Made by a program: the position numbers and the translations under genes. Below the pieces are notes generated by a model. The model saw nothing but the letters and a program-made list of their open reading frames with translations. It was not told the origin of the DNA and ran no database searches. A DNA stretch of 64,000 nucleotides from Mermis nigrescens (lineage: Eukaryota > Nematoda > Enoplea > Mermithida > Mermithidae): contig JAVLUZ010000228.1 in the NCBI GenBank assembly GCA_036768485.1, positions 620,001 to 684,000 on the forward strand, read 5' to 3'. Positions 29,701-39,995 of the stretch are shown here, one piece after another (positions within the stretch are counted from its first letter, which is position 1; each line of letters starts with the position of its first letter).

Positions 29701-32700
29701 TCTCATAGTTGTCTTTAAGTTAATGCGGTGTTTCTGGCCTTTTTTCAATTTAAATTCAATTTCAAGCCATTTAAACTCGATGAAACATTCCAACTGACCT
29801 CCCGTCATTTTCTGGCTCCTTGCAAATTCTCTTGACCGACTCCGCAAAGTTTTCACTTTTCTTTATAAAAAACGATCAAAATTTATGTGATTTAATGTGT
29901 TTTTGCGATTTTAGGTCTATAAAATTAGCAATTTTCTGGTTTCAGTCTTCGCTTTTTTTGAAAAGTTTTTGATATTATTCTTACATATGTAATGTGCGCC
30001 AACTTTAACAAGCCCCAAAAACCCTTTTTCGAAAATTTTTTTGGGTTTGGACCAGACATGCACAGCATGGGAATTCTAAGGGAGTGAAATTTTAAAATGC
30101 CTTTTTTTAGCCTAAAAATGGAAGGTACACGTCAAAAACATCATTTCGACGTTTCTGACGATGCTCTATCTTTCTGGAGCGTAAAAACATTAAAAATTTC
30201 AAAAAAAATCGTACGAATTGAACAAAACATAGTCAAAACATGAATATATGGCACGAAGAGCCGAAAATTTGACACTCTTGAGCAAATAATCAGCCAAAAA
30301 CGCTTGAAAAAGCACCTTTTCTACGAATTTTCAGACTATTTTCTGGAACTTCCGAAAAATCACCTATTCTGGGAAAAAAACTGGGGATAGGGTGAAAATT
30401 TTTCTGGGGGGGGTAAACCCCAAGATCATGTATGGATAGGACCTCCCAAATGCCATGTGTTATGCGTCACGCGACGATCATACACGTGAGGGCGGTTCAC
30501 ATTCTTCCTAGAATTCGTGTAAACAAACATGGGCGTAGGAGAGTCTGGCTGGGCTGGACCCTCCCTCCCGAGAATTTTTGGCGATTTTGCCCTATCAACC
30601 CCCAGAATTTATTTGCTGCTTATGTATAATATGTACAGCAACCCTTTGTAGTACCCATTATTCAAGTTTCGAAAATTTCTTCGTTTTTTCCTCATTTTTA
30701 AATGTCTATGGATAGAGCTCGATTAGAAAAGTCGAAACGTTGTGTTTTTTGCCATATCATCAATTTTTCGACTTTCTTAACCTTTGAAAACTGTTGGATC
30801 CCATCCAGCCAGACTAATCCGGAATTTTGGTTCTGCTCATATATCATGACGACCACACCTGGGCGGGGGGGGTTGGGTGTATGCACCCCCACCCCGAGAA
30901 AACAAAATACCCCCCCCAGAAATCAAAATACCCCCCCAAGAATTCAATTTTTGAAAATTTTTTTGTTTTTCTCGCAATTTTTTGATGCCAATAAATAGTG
31001 CTCGAGAAACGTTCAAAAATGGTGTTTTGTTCGCCATACCACCACTTTTAAGGCCATTTTTCTACCTTTGAAAAATCTTGGACCCCCTCCCCCAGAATTT
31101 TGGTGCTGCCCACGTATGATGACGACAGCACATGGGCGTGTGCAAGGGGATTTTAGGGGTCTAAACCTTCAAGAATCACGTAGACCCCCAGAATTGGATT
31201 TTCAACATTTTTTGGGATTATTGCCGGTTGTACACCACCCAGACCCCCTAGTGCACTACAAATTTCAAATTTTTATATACAAAGACGGTTCTGAAGTTTT
31301 TGTACGGCCAAAAAATGTATGCGGGACGGAAAATCATGGCGATCATTCTTGGGCATCTACCAAATTCTGGGGTATGATGATTACAAAGTTCAAAAAGTAT
31401 CGGAAATTTAATTCTAGGATGTGCAGGGTGCATTTAAATTCGGGGATTTTAATCGTACACGGGCAGCGACCGATTTGGGGATCTGATGGGGGTGAAATCA
31501 CAAAAAATGCCAAAATTTAAATTTTGGGAGGTCTGCGGGATTTTGCTGGGGTTTTTCGGATTTTGGGGTGTGTGTATTACTCCCACTTTGATATGCTGTT
31601 TAAATCCATCACCCAATCTCATGCGTGACTATAATGTTTATGTCGTATCTGCTTTGTGTGACGTGCATAATTAGCTGATTATACATATACGCATGTGACA
31701 TGAGACTTCAAACCTTTGGGGAGGTCAGTCGTTCATTCTCAGAGGGGGGGTAAATGGCTTTTCCTTCTATCCTAGGTTTAAATGGCAAAGATGCGTCAAT
31801 GCCAGAAAAGGAAGTCCCCTCAAAATTCGAGGGTGAGGGTACAAAAATAACAGCAGCCTCTTGGGATAGACACCAGAATTGAATTTTTGGCATGTTTTTT
31901 TAAATTTTTGTAAGTTTTACACTACCCAGTATTCGACTGCTGCTGTTGTTTGGTGGGAATCACGCGTCAGCGTAGGGGTTAGACCTCGAGACTCTAATAT
32001 ACCCCAAAAATCGATAGACCCTTCGCAGAATTGAATTTTTGGCGTTTTTGTTGTTGGATTTTTTCCGATGTTATACCACCACCAGACTTCCCAGAATTGG
32101 GTTGCTGCCATACATGGGCCACCAGCCAAATTCTGGGACCCTATGGGCAAGGAATGACCGGGCGCCCGGTCCCGGCCAAAAAGGGCCGGGCCTCGGTCGG
32201 GCCTTTTAAAACTAGAATAAGGAAAGCAAATTGAGTTGTCGTGAAAAAACATTTGTCTTGTCAATAATATGATTGTGATTATTCAAAAAATGTTCCTGAA
32301 TTAAGTTCTATGCAGCTTTCATTCAGTTCCACAGATAGATCTTATTTTTCTCTCCGCTAAATTGCATCTGACGTGCTTCAAGAAATATGTTGACAAAAAT
32401 TTAATGAAATTAATGGTAGATCAATACAAGGTCAAGAAGAGCACCAATTCCGATCTATGATGCATTTTATGTATAAATGAGCAATAAATGCTGAAGCGAT
32501 TTATTGATTAAAAGGTGAGAAAAATTTTAATATTTAAATAGAATCAATCCTCAACAAGAACTTTATTTTGGACAAAAAGTATTCTAATTATGTACATTAA
32601 AGCAATTATTCGAGCATTTTCAGAAAACATCTCACAAGAAATTCGCTTTTTCGAAAATACCTTTTATTGCATACTTTAGCAACTACGGAGTTATTCTTAC

Positions 32701-35700
32701 AGAAATATCAAAATGAACAGCGCCTATTCGATCACTTTCCTTGAGGATCATAAAATTAAGAATCAACTGAAATTAATTGAAGAAAAATATTATGAAAGCA
32801 GAATAGAAGGTTTTTTGAAGTAGTCTAAGAAAAAGTTCAAAGTCTATGAAGATTCCTGGCATCACTTTTGTGCACTTTAAAAAGGTTTTATGACAATGTT
32901 TAAAGCTTCATTCAACACATTTAGGCGTATCCAGCAAAAATTTAAATAAAATGCAATTCTGTGTAGCATGTTGTGAAAACTGTCAACTAGCTTCATGCAA
33001 GCAGTTTGAATAATACAAAAGTTCTGATTATTTTTAGATCTCACCGATTTCTCTTAAACATGCTTTATATCAACCAGCCTCGTCACTTTTTTGTATTTTA
33101 TCTCAAATCTCTACTCACAATGACGTATGAGGAATCTAATACAATGAACATAAAAATATTCGAGAAATAGAAGTGACTATATTTTACTTAAAAATTATTT
33201 TTTGAGAATTTTCGCCGTCTTGGCAATCGCTCAACAACCGGGCAGCTTTAGCAGCAAAAATTCACGCAAAGAAAAATATCTACATATATCTAAACTAGCA
33301 AAGAAAAATGCTCCGATGAAACAAAAAAGGGGAATATACTTGGGATTGTGAATTATCGAGGATGTAAAAGGAGGGGACTAGGAAAAGTCTCCCTATGTTA
33401 TATGCCAAGAATCGCAAAATATGTAAAAAATCAGACTTTCTCTAAACAATGCAAAGAATCGAAGTATATTCTGCGGTCTCCGAAAAAACGTATTATTTCA
33501 AAATAATTTTTCTCATTGACATAATATCTTAAAAGCATATTACGTAATGCAACTTTTTGCAGACTTCATTCAACTTAGAGTTGCTTAATAATGTGACTGA
33601 AAGTGAAATGCTGTTAACAAATCATAATTAAGTTGTTCGTATTTCATTATTACTAAGCATGTCACTTAGCAGATACAGCCATTCTAAGTGTCAAAGTGCA
33701 AGCAATATTCAAATTCCCGAAAAATTGATTGAAAAAAGCAGCGAATTAGCAATGCAGTAGCTAAGCGAATTGCATGAAATAGTACATATCGGTGCATTCA
33801 AGACAATCGATGATATTGTTGGTTCAAAGCAGTAGGAAACACGGAAGCTGACGTGCAACAGACCTTATGTAGATACTCTTTTACACATGTCTACAGCAAT
33901 TGTTTACTAAACTTTTACATTTTTCAAAAGGCCGCAGAATATACTTCGATTTTTTGCATTGTTTAGAGAAAGTCTGATTTTTCACATATTTTGCGATTCT
34001 TGGCATATAACATAGGGAGATTTTTCCTAGTCCCCTCCTTTTACATCCTCGATAATTCACAATCCCAAGTATATTCCCCTTTTTTCCATCGGAGCATTTT
34101 TCTTTGCTAGTACCCCACTTTTAATTAGCAAGATTTGGAAATACAATACTAGATTTCATTTACTGTGCGGTTCTTCTAATAATTGAATGGTTTAAACTTT
34201 ACAAAGCTACTAGTTGTAGAAGAAACAAACATTCTGATTAGTGATTCTTATGTTACGTAGAACATCCTGTAAAGAAATATGCTTCCAAAACTTTCTAGAG
34301 CTCAACTTAATTTACATTTTAAACTCTATACTAGAGTGTAAAGAATTTAAGTGGGATTAATAATTTCGATATTGCTCTGATATAACGATCAGCATTTATT
34401 AAGAAATGAAACCTCTATAGTGTTCTAAGAACAAATTAACATTAGGTGTTAATCACTTTACACTACTCTTCATGCGCCCCTAGCAGACGTATCGCATCTG
34501 TTTCCATATATATTTTACGACTTTAGAGAAAAAATAAGTTACCGTGAAGCTCTAGAATGAAGCTGTTTATATAGTGTAAGCTTTACACTAGCAACGAGTG
34601 AAAAGAAGATTTTAGTCTGATTTGTAAATTCGATATTACTCGGATATTACGATCAACATTCATGAAAAAATTACGTCTCCATAAGGGTTTAATGACAAAT
34701 AGACACGGATGTAAACCACTTTACATCACTGTTGAGTGTAAAAAACGCGCCTAGCTGACGTCCCTTATTTGATTCCATGTAAATTTTCAGATTTCGGCAA
34801 AAAATTCAGGTTTTCGCAAAGCTCTCGAACGAATATTAATTAGCAGTGTAAACTTTACACAACCGTCTAGTGTAAAGAGGATTTTATTCCGATTTGTAAA
34901 TCTGATATTACTCGGATATTATTATCAACATTTATGAAAAAATCGTATGTCTACAATGGTCTGAAGACAAATAAACAATGAGTGTAAACTACTTTACATC
35001 ACTGTTGGATGTAAACAAACGCGCTTACGCGACGTCTCACATTTGATTCTTTGAAAATTTTTAGACTCCAGGAAAAAATTAGGTTTCTGGAATGCTCAAA
35101 AACGAAGATAAGTACATATGTAGTGTAAACTTCATGTAAACACCTAGTGTAAAGAAGACTTTGGTCAGATTCGTAATTTTGATATTGTTCCGATATTACG
35201 ATTAGTATTTATGAAAAAAATTAAGTCTCCATAATGTTCTATGGGCAAACTAACAATAGGTGTAAACCACTTTACAACACTGTAGAGTGTAAACATATGC
35301 GCCAGACTGGCATATCAAATTTGGTTCCTGGTCCATTTCTAGACTTGATAATCGTGTCCCTGACTCATAACCGGAGAAGCAGGCAGAAAAAACAAGACAG
35401 AAACGCATTTTAAACACCAAATTTTTGACTTTACACTTGCTAAATATTAATGTATAGACAATTTGCTTTGACATGCACCCGATATGAAGCAATTTATTTT
35501 TATTCTATTGGATTTATCCCGACTTCTGGACGGAGAAAGTGGCGAACAAAAAACGCAACAATAACATATTTTACATCATTTAGAACACTGTAAACTTTAA
35601 AATTCCGTACCGAACTCTCCATTGAGTTTAAAGAAATTCGGTTGGGTACAATTTGTAGCTTTTAAATCGTAGTACATTCCTGTGTGCCAAAATTCTCTTG

Positions 35701-37366
35701 CAAATATTATTTGGTATGATTTATTAATCAAAATTCGGAAAAAATGTGTTTTTTCGCCCATTTTTTACCTCTGATTTCGAACTTTACACCCCCATAAATA
35801 ACTCAATATTGCGTTTTTTTAAATGCAGTCTGCTGCGATGTGTAGCACCTGAGAGGCACTTTATTACTGCTGTATTCAATTTACCCTCACTCATAAGCGA
35901 AAAAATTTGGCAGAGAAATCTTACTTAAAATCAGTTTTTCACACCATCCACTAGAGTGTAAACTTTAAACCCCAGGATCTAACTCACCGTAGAGCGTAGA
36001 AGACTTTGCTTATATGCAGAATGTAGCCCTTGATCCGCTCTACATTTCTGTCAGAAAACATTTCAAAAGACTCATAACCGGAGTTAGTATCAGACATAAG
36101 CAGGTTGAAAACTCAACCAAAAAGTGCTTTTTCACCCCCAGATTTTTGCACTCTTTACACTGCCATTCGATAACTAATGCGAATTTCAAAAAACAAAAAA
36201 GTGTTATGTGTAGAAATTATCCCTCTATTATCCTATGCTGTTCAATTCTTCGAGTCATCAATACTCAGTTGTCCACATGCCGCATTGTAAATGTCCCAAA
36301 ATTTGTCCTATGTTATAACGTTACACAAAAACTTTACACCTTCTTTCCACAGTCAGTTTTGAGTTTCAAGAAAAACAAAAAACACGGGCAGTGAATTTTT
36401 TTATTATCTTACTTTTAAAACAAGCCGCACCTTCCAGAAGTGTCCCGTTATAGCTGTAGGGGGTGCACAGGTGTTAGGGGTACCCAAGTATATTATAGGT
36501 ACGCGCTAACGCGCTACCTATGATTATAAAAATAATGATTACATTGAAATGCAAATTGATAATGCACGAGGTAAGTCGCAGGCAATATGATAAAAAATCA
36601 ATATCTTGACAGCAACTTGAAAACTCAGTTGCATTTCAAGCTGATTGGAACGATTTTGCTATTATATTGTTAATAAGAACGTATTCAAAGCTATTTTAAC
36701 GGTAATTTGATCATCGATATACTATTTCGCAATTAAAATCTGCAGTAAATTAGTGGGCTGGCAGATAGATACATATGTACATTGTAAATATAGGCATACA
36801 TTATACTAGCACTACGCATATGACGTATGCACATACCCATATCTACATAGTATAAGATACATTGATGCCCGGTCCGGGTCCCGGCATCTAGAGCTCGGTC
36901 CCGGTTCCGGTCCCACCCAAATTTTGGGCCCGGTCGTTCACTGCCTAAGGGACCAATTGCCAAAATAGTTCCGAAAATTTAATCTTATGGTCTATCGATT
37001 TTAAAGGGGGTTTGCCGGATTCTGGAGGGGAGGTCCACACCCACAGACCACCCATGCCAATGTGTGACTGCTGCCCAGGTATAAAGAGAATTTTCCTTGC
37101 ATGAAATGCTTATTTAATATTTTCTTTAGCTAGTTACTGTATCCGGTGCCTACGTTGTCTATCCATTGGACACGATTAGACGTCGCATGATGATGAATTC
37201 GGGTTTAAATAAATCGTTGTATCGAAATTCGTGGGACTGTGCGAAGAAAATTGTGAAATTAGAGGGAAGACGAGCTTTGTACAAAGGAGCCATAAGTAAC
37301 GCGTTTCGATCTGTTGCGGGGGCTTTAGTGCTCACTTTCTACGAACACATGCAGCGTCGCTGGTGA
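20612..37366 (+). CDS. ADP/ATP translocase (adenine nucleotide translocator), five exons, 308 residues
   Basis: Exchanges ADP and ATP across the inner mitochondrial membrane. Exons 20612-20743, 21553-21790, 23217-23397, 28133-28271 and 37130-37366 total 927 nt in one frame. The three carrier repeats are visible through their signatures: PIERIK (35-40), PLEYAR (142-147) and PLDTIRRR (242-249). RRRMMM at 247-252 is diagnostic for ADP/ATP carriers, and the length is close to the usual 298-310. [10 protein letters not shown] and the GGAAGATSL block are also characteristic. All four introns are GT-AG. The start was taken as the ATG at 20612, which gives a typical short N-terminus. The last exon is isolated 8.9 kb downstream, in the loop of a large inverted repeat. 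Which ANT paralogue it is cannot be told. Confidence 0.95.
21553..21790 (+). CDS. ADP/ATP translocase exon 2 (residues 45-124)
   Basis: Acceptor ACGCAAG at 21552, donor GTATAT at 21791. Encodes [20 protein letters not shown], then [31 protein letters not shown] and a linker to WIQLSG. The WRGN and [11 protein letters not shown] motifs are typical of the second helix region. Confidence 0.95.
22345..22485. mobile_element. 141-bp hAT-like MITE with exact TACATATA duplication
   Basis: Starts CATGGGTGTACGCAG and ends CTGCGTACACCCCTG. TACATATA flanks both sides (22337-22344 and 22486-22493). The middle is GC-rich with inverted GGGTGG / CCACCC blocks. It lies in translocase intron 2. Confidence 0.85.
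23217..23397 (+). CDS. ADP/ATP translocase exon 3 (residues 124-184)
   Basis: Acceptor ATTTAG at 23216 and donor GTATTT at 23398. Encodes [20 protein letters not shown] then [12 protein letters not shown] and ends in SDGFFGLY with a split Arg codon. It contains the second carrier signature. Confidence 0.95.
23550..23795 (-). mobile_element. hAT-like MITE, TGGGC group
   Basis: Starts CACACGTGGGCGTGG. The right end is stretched (GCCCACCTACATATG). Flanks are AAGCAGAC (23542-23549) and AGGCAGAC (23796-23803), seven of eight identical. Translocase intron 3. Confidence 0.78.
24820..25083 (+). mobile_element. hAT-like MITE, TGGGC group, exact GATATCAC duplication
   Basis: Starts CATACGTGGGCAGCAAG and ends CACGCCCAGGTGTG, with GATATCAC at 24812-24819 and 25084-25091. 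This is one of the cleanest copies and nearly identical to those at 44325 and 46104, so the family moved fairly recently. Confidence 0.88.
26031..27778. mobile_element. 1.75-kb hAT-like element with GGGGTC-rich inverted ends
   Basis: Starts CAGTGATCGTACGGGG and ends CCCCGTACGATCACTG. The ends continue into long GGTCGGGGTCGGGG-type inverted arms (26031-26125 and 27690-27778). Most of the interior matches 50411-51565 in the opposite orientation, with an element end CCGGCTACGCCTGTG near 27455. The flanks (ATTACCTC, AACCTCCT) are only loosely similar. It carries GGCGCGAAGCGCC hairpins near 26369, 26610 and 27317. No transposase frame. Confidence 0.72.
28133..28271 (+). CDS. ADP/ATP translocase exon 4 (residues 184-230)
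   Basis: Acceptor TTTTCAG at 28132, donor GTATAT at 28272. Encodes [26 protein letters not shown] and STWFVAQ, matching the GFNVSVQGIIIYRAAYFG block of carrier repeat two and the start of repeat three. Confidence 0.95.
28558..28840 (+). mobile_element. hAT-like MITE, TGGGC group, exact GTCTGCAC duplication
   Basis: Starts CATAGGTGGGCAGCACC and ends CACGCCCACGTGTG; GTCTGCAC at 28550-28557 and 28841-28848. Translocase intron 4. Confidence 0.87.
28841..30853. other. Translocase intron 4: mosaic of worn G-rich cassettes
   Basis: Several cassettes begin near short CATGnnnGGnC-like words and carry AATTC next to G runs (around 28855, 28970, 29440, 30050, 30430 and 30540). They look like diverged relatives of the TGGGC group, but their ends and duplications are no longer clear. 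A GGCGCTTCGCGCC hairpin is at about 29160. No coding sequence was recognised. Confidence 0.45.
30854..31118 (-). mobile_element. hAT-like MITE, TGGGC group, exact ATGACGAC duplication
   Basis: Starts CACACCTGGGCGGGG and ends GCTGCCCACGTATG; ATGACGAC at 30846-30853 and 31119-31126. Confidence 0.87.
33294..34114. repeat. Roughly 820-bp fold-back unit with about 185-bp inverted ends (left copy)
   Basis: ACTAGCAAAGAAAAATGCTC at the start is matched by its reverse complement ending in CTTTGCTAGT at 34114. The inverted arms run to about 33480 and from about 33925. It forms the outer end of the left arm of the large inverted repeat. The unit at 43254-44016 has the same ends, and its centre matches this one in reverse. 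Confidence 0.8.
34330..35290. repeat. Tandem units of about 270 bp in the left arm
   Basis: The phrase AGTGTAAAG followed by AAGATTTT-like sequence recurs near 34335, 34597, 34868 and 35144. Each unit also holds GATATTACTCGGATATTA-like and CACTTTACA words. The reverse-complement array is at about 41230-42200. Internal tandem repeats inside long inverted arms are typical of Foldback/Galileo-type elements, but no other evidence links it to that class. Confidence 0.65.
37130..37366 (+). CDS. ADP/ATP translocase exon 5 (residues 231-308 and stop)
   Basis: Acceptor CTTTAG at 37129. Encodes [45 protein letters not shown] and a last helix ending FYEHMQRRW before TGA at 37364-37366. It has the third carrier signature and RRRMMM. 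Frame and phase match exon 4, so it belongs to this gene despite the 8.9-kb gap. Confidence 0.96.
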   Translation, partial: LVTVSGAYVVYPLDTIRRRMMMNSGLNKSLYRNSWDCAKKIVKLEGRRALYKGAISNAFRSVAGALVLTFYEHMQRRW

Positions 37367-37506
37367 AATGCTTGGAACGTTAATTTACCTGTACTGGATG
37401 GACCAAACAAAGTGTTGCAGTGGATATAAAATTTAAACTCCGCTTTCATTAAATAGATAAAAATGTCCTTGTTTGAATAGTGTAAAAATTTTGGCCATCT
37501 TCTAGC

Positions 37507-38016
37507 CATAGGTGGGCAGCACCAAAATTCTGGGAGGTGGGGGTGCAATATTTTTCAAAGGTCTAAAAATGGTCTTAAAAATGGTGGTATGCACGCATGG
37601 GCGTGGGAAGGTTTGGGGGGTATGTACCCCCCAGAAGTTGGAATACCCCCAGAAATCAAAATACCCTCCCCCCAGAATTCAATTTATGAAATTTTGTTTG
37701 CTTTTTTAGCGATTTTTCGATGCCATTGGATATTGCTCAATGAGAAACGTCGAAAATGGTCTTTCTTTTAAGACCATTTTTTGACATTTGAAAAATTTTT
37801 CATTCCATCCCCCAGAAATCCCCCCAGAATTTCGGTGCTGCCCACCTATAGACTGGTATGGCGAAAAACACTATTTTAAACGTTTCTCATCCAGCACAAT
37901 CCATTGGCATCAAAAATTACGGAAAACAAAAAATTCTCAAAAATTGAATTCTGGGGAATTTCGGTTTCTGGGGAGGTGTATACTCCCCTACCCCCCCCCT
38001 CCCACGCCCACGTGTG
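37507..38016 (+). mobile_element. hAT-like MITE, exact CTTCTAGC duplication, split by a second copy
   Basis: Starts CATAGGTGGGCAGCACC and ends CACGCCCACGTGTG, with CTTCTAGC at 37499-37506 and 38017-38024. The copy at 37592-37852 interrupts it just after its internal GTGGTATG. Confidence 0.84.
37592..37852 (-). mobile_element. Nested hAT-like MITE in the copy at 37507-38016
   Basis: Starts CACGCATGGGCGTGG and ends near GCCCACCTATA. Flanks are GTGGTATG (37584-37591) and CTGGTATG (37853-37860). It lies in opposite orientation to its host element. Confidence 0.75.
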
Positions 38017-38299
38017 CTTCTAGCGGTTCGAACGCTACAGCGTTTTTTCCACGCTCTCATGATATTGTTTTAATCCCAAAGGCTTCTTCGGTTCTGTCAT
38101 CAATTTGCTCATCCGTTTGACGATATTTTGCAGTTTTCGCACCTACATGCTTAGTAGGAAGGAGTACGCAACCCATTCTGGGAATCAACCATGCGTGGAC
38201 AACAGCCAAACGCTGGGGGTCCGAGGAGGCTAAATAGCCTTGAATAGCACCGAAAATTTATTCTGGGAGTTCGCCAGATTCTGGAAGGTACAGAGACCC

Positions 38300-38601
38300 C
38301 AACGTTTATGGATGGGTTCAACCGATGTGCTATTTTTTGACTGGATACTGTCTAAAGGGGTACCTAAGTACTTAGTAATGAAAAACAGTGCAGAAACTAT
38401 TGGGTAAACAATATCAAAGTGGGATGTTAACAAATCGCCGTGGCGCACTGATCGCTGGCTGTTGGCCAAAATTTTTCGCATGGTTCGGACAAGGACATTC
38501 TTATTCATCTACTGATATTGGTTTCAAACGTTTATGTTCACATTAGCTCAAATTACTTATGAGGTAATTTTGGGGTGTAGCTTTTTTTGGCCCACCCTGT
38601 A
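38300..38601. mobile_element. Tc1/mariner-like remnant (right end)
   Basis: Ends TTTTTTTGGCCCACCCTGTA, the inverted form of the end at 9737. About 38395-38520 is similar to 10105-10240. The left end is missing or diverged. Confidence 0.45.
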
Positions 38602-38849
38602 TATTTCAATGCATTTACGTGGCGATATTTGTTAAGTTTGTATTTCTTTATATGTCGTACCTACGTATATTTATGTACATATATGCATGTATTATGCCCT
38701 TTTTGTAATCGCGCTTAAATTTTGTTGAAAGCGGAATATAATGGAAATGGTACATAATGCATGTGTACGTACCTACTTAGCATTCATGCTCGCAAGCACG
38801 CATAAGCATGGTTGGGGGTGCAGCCTCCCAAGATTCCCACCCACCCAGC

Positions 38850-39101
38850 CACACATGGGCGTGGGGGGGTTTGGAAGGTATGCACCCCCCAGAAGTTGAA
38901 ATACCCCCCGCCAGAATTCAAATTTTGAAATTTTATTTTGCTTTTTTAGCGATTTTTTGATGCCATTGGATAGTGCTCGATGAGAAACGTCGAAAAATGG
39001 TGTTTTTTCGCCATACGACCACTTTTAAGACCATTTTTTGACCTTTGAAAATTTTATCAATTTTTTCATCCCCTCCAGAATATTGATGCTGCCCACCTAT
39101 G
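38850..39101 (-). mobile_element. hAT-like MITE, TGGGC group
   Basis: Starts CACACATGGGCGTGG and ends GCCCACCTATG; flanks CACCCAGC (38842-38849) and CACCCAAC (39102-39109), seven of eight identical. Confidence 0.8.
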
Positions 39102-39488
39102 CACCCAACCCCCCGAAAATAAGGGTAGACTCCTAGAAAAATTTCAAAATTTGAAAAATACTAGAATTTTTCGATTCTGTCCCATCCAATCAAGTGTAAA
39201 ATATTAAGTGCCAAGCAGCCTTGGGAATTGGCGGTCACAGATGGATGGATAGGGCTGCTGCGCTAACGACCTAACGGCTGCGCGCGTCGGACTCAACGGA
39301 AAATCGGGTGTGTAGCCCCTCCGGGGACTATACACGTCCGTAGGTACCTAAAAGCAACAACTCAACAGCTGTACTGGCTGAAACGGGAAGTACATACCTA
39401 CAGTCTGTTTCATTCATTTGAGAGCTTTTTTAGGAAATTTTTTTGAGGGCCATGCTCTCATTTTTACGTTTTTGATGCGCTAAACCAC

Positions 39489-39995
39489 CATAGGTGGGCG
39501 GCACCGAAGTTTAAGGCGGAGGGGTGCAAGATTTTTTCAAAGGTCAAAAAATGGCTTTTAAAAGTGGTGGTATGCATACGTGGGCAGCAAAAAAATTCTG
39601 GGGGGAGGGGTCCAAGATTTTTTGAAGGTCAAAAAATGGCCTTAAAAATGGTGATATGGCGATAAAAAACAACATTTTTCGACGTTTCTCATCAAGCACT
39701 ATCCATTGGCATCAAAAAATTGCGAAAAAAACGAAAAAAAATTTCAAAAATTGATTTCTGGGGGGGGTCTTTTGATTTCTGGGGGGGGTCTTTTGGTTTC
39801 TGGGGGGTCCAGACCCCCCCACGCCCATGTGTGGTGGTATGGCGAAAAAACACCATTTTTCAACGTTTCTCATCGAGCACTATCCATTGGCATCAAAAAA
39901 TTGCGAAAAAAACGGAAAAAAATTTCAAAAATTGAAATCTGGGGGATATTTTGATTTCTGGGGGGTGTTTTGGTTTCTCGGGGGGGGGTGTGCAT
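39489..39995 (+). mobile_element. hAT-like MITE host copy, right end lost, split by a second copy
   Basis: Starts CATAGGTGGGCGGCACC. It is interrupted after its internal GTGGTATG by the copy at 39575-39833 and resumes at 39842. The normal CACGCCCA end is absent; sequence loses similarity near 39995. Confidence 0.72.
39575..39833 (+). mobile_element. Nested hAT-like MITE, exact GTGGTATG duplication
   Basis: Starts CATACGTGGGCAGCAAA and ends CACGCCCATGTGTG. GTGGTATG lies at 39567-39574 and 39834-39841. It is in the same orientation as its host and at the same host position as the nested copy at 37592. Confidence 0.86.

Larger units (their letters stand above)
32148..36943. mobile_element. 4.8-kb composite hAT-like element with CCGGGC-rich ends
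   Basis: The left end reads CAAGGAATGACCGGGC and the right end, inverted, CAGTGAACGACCGGGC. Flanks are CCTATGGG (32140-32147) and CCTAAGGG (36944-36951), seven of eight identical. Both ends are GC-rich in an AT-rich setting. The interior holds the left arm of the large inverted repeat (33294-36520), which is probably a later insertion. No transposase frame was found. Confidence 0.6.

Noticed and set aside
35250..36394. Frames of 80-126 residues in the arms of the large inverted repeat
   Set aside because: They recur as mirror copies in the other arm with changes that do not preserve protein, and no domain is recognisable.
20612..37366. Translocase gene as a pseudogene because of the distant last exon
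   Set aside because: All five exons keep one frame, all introns are GT-AG and every diagnostic motif is intact.
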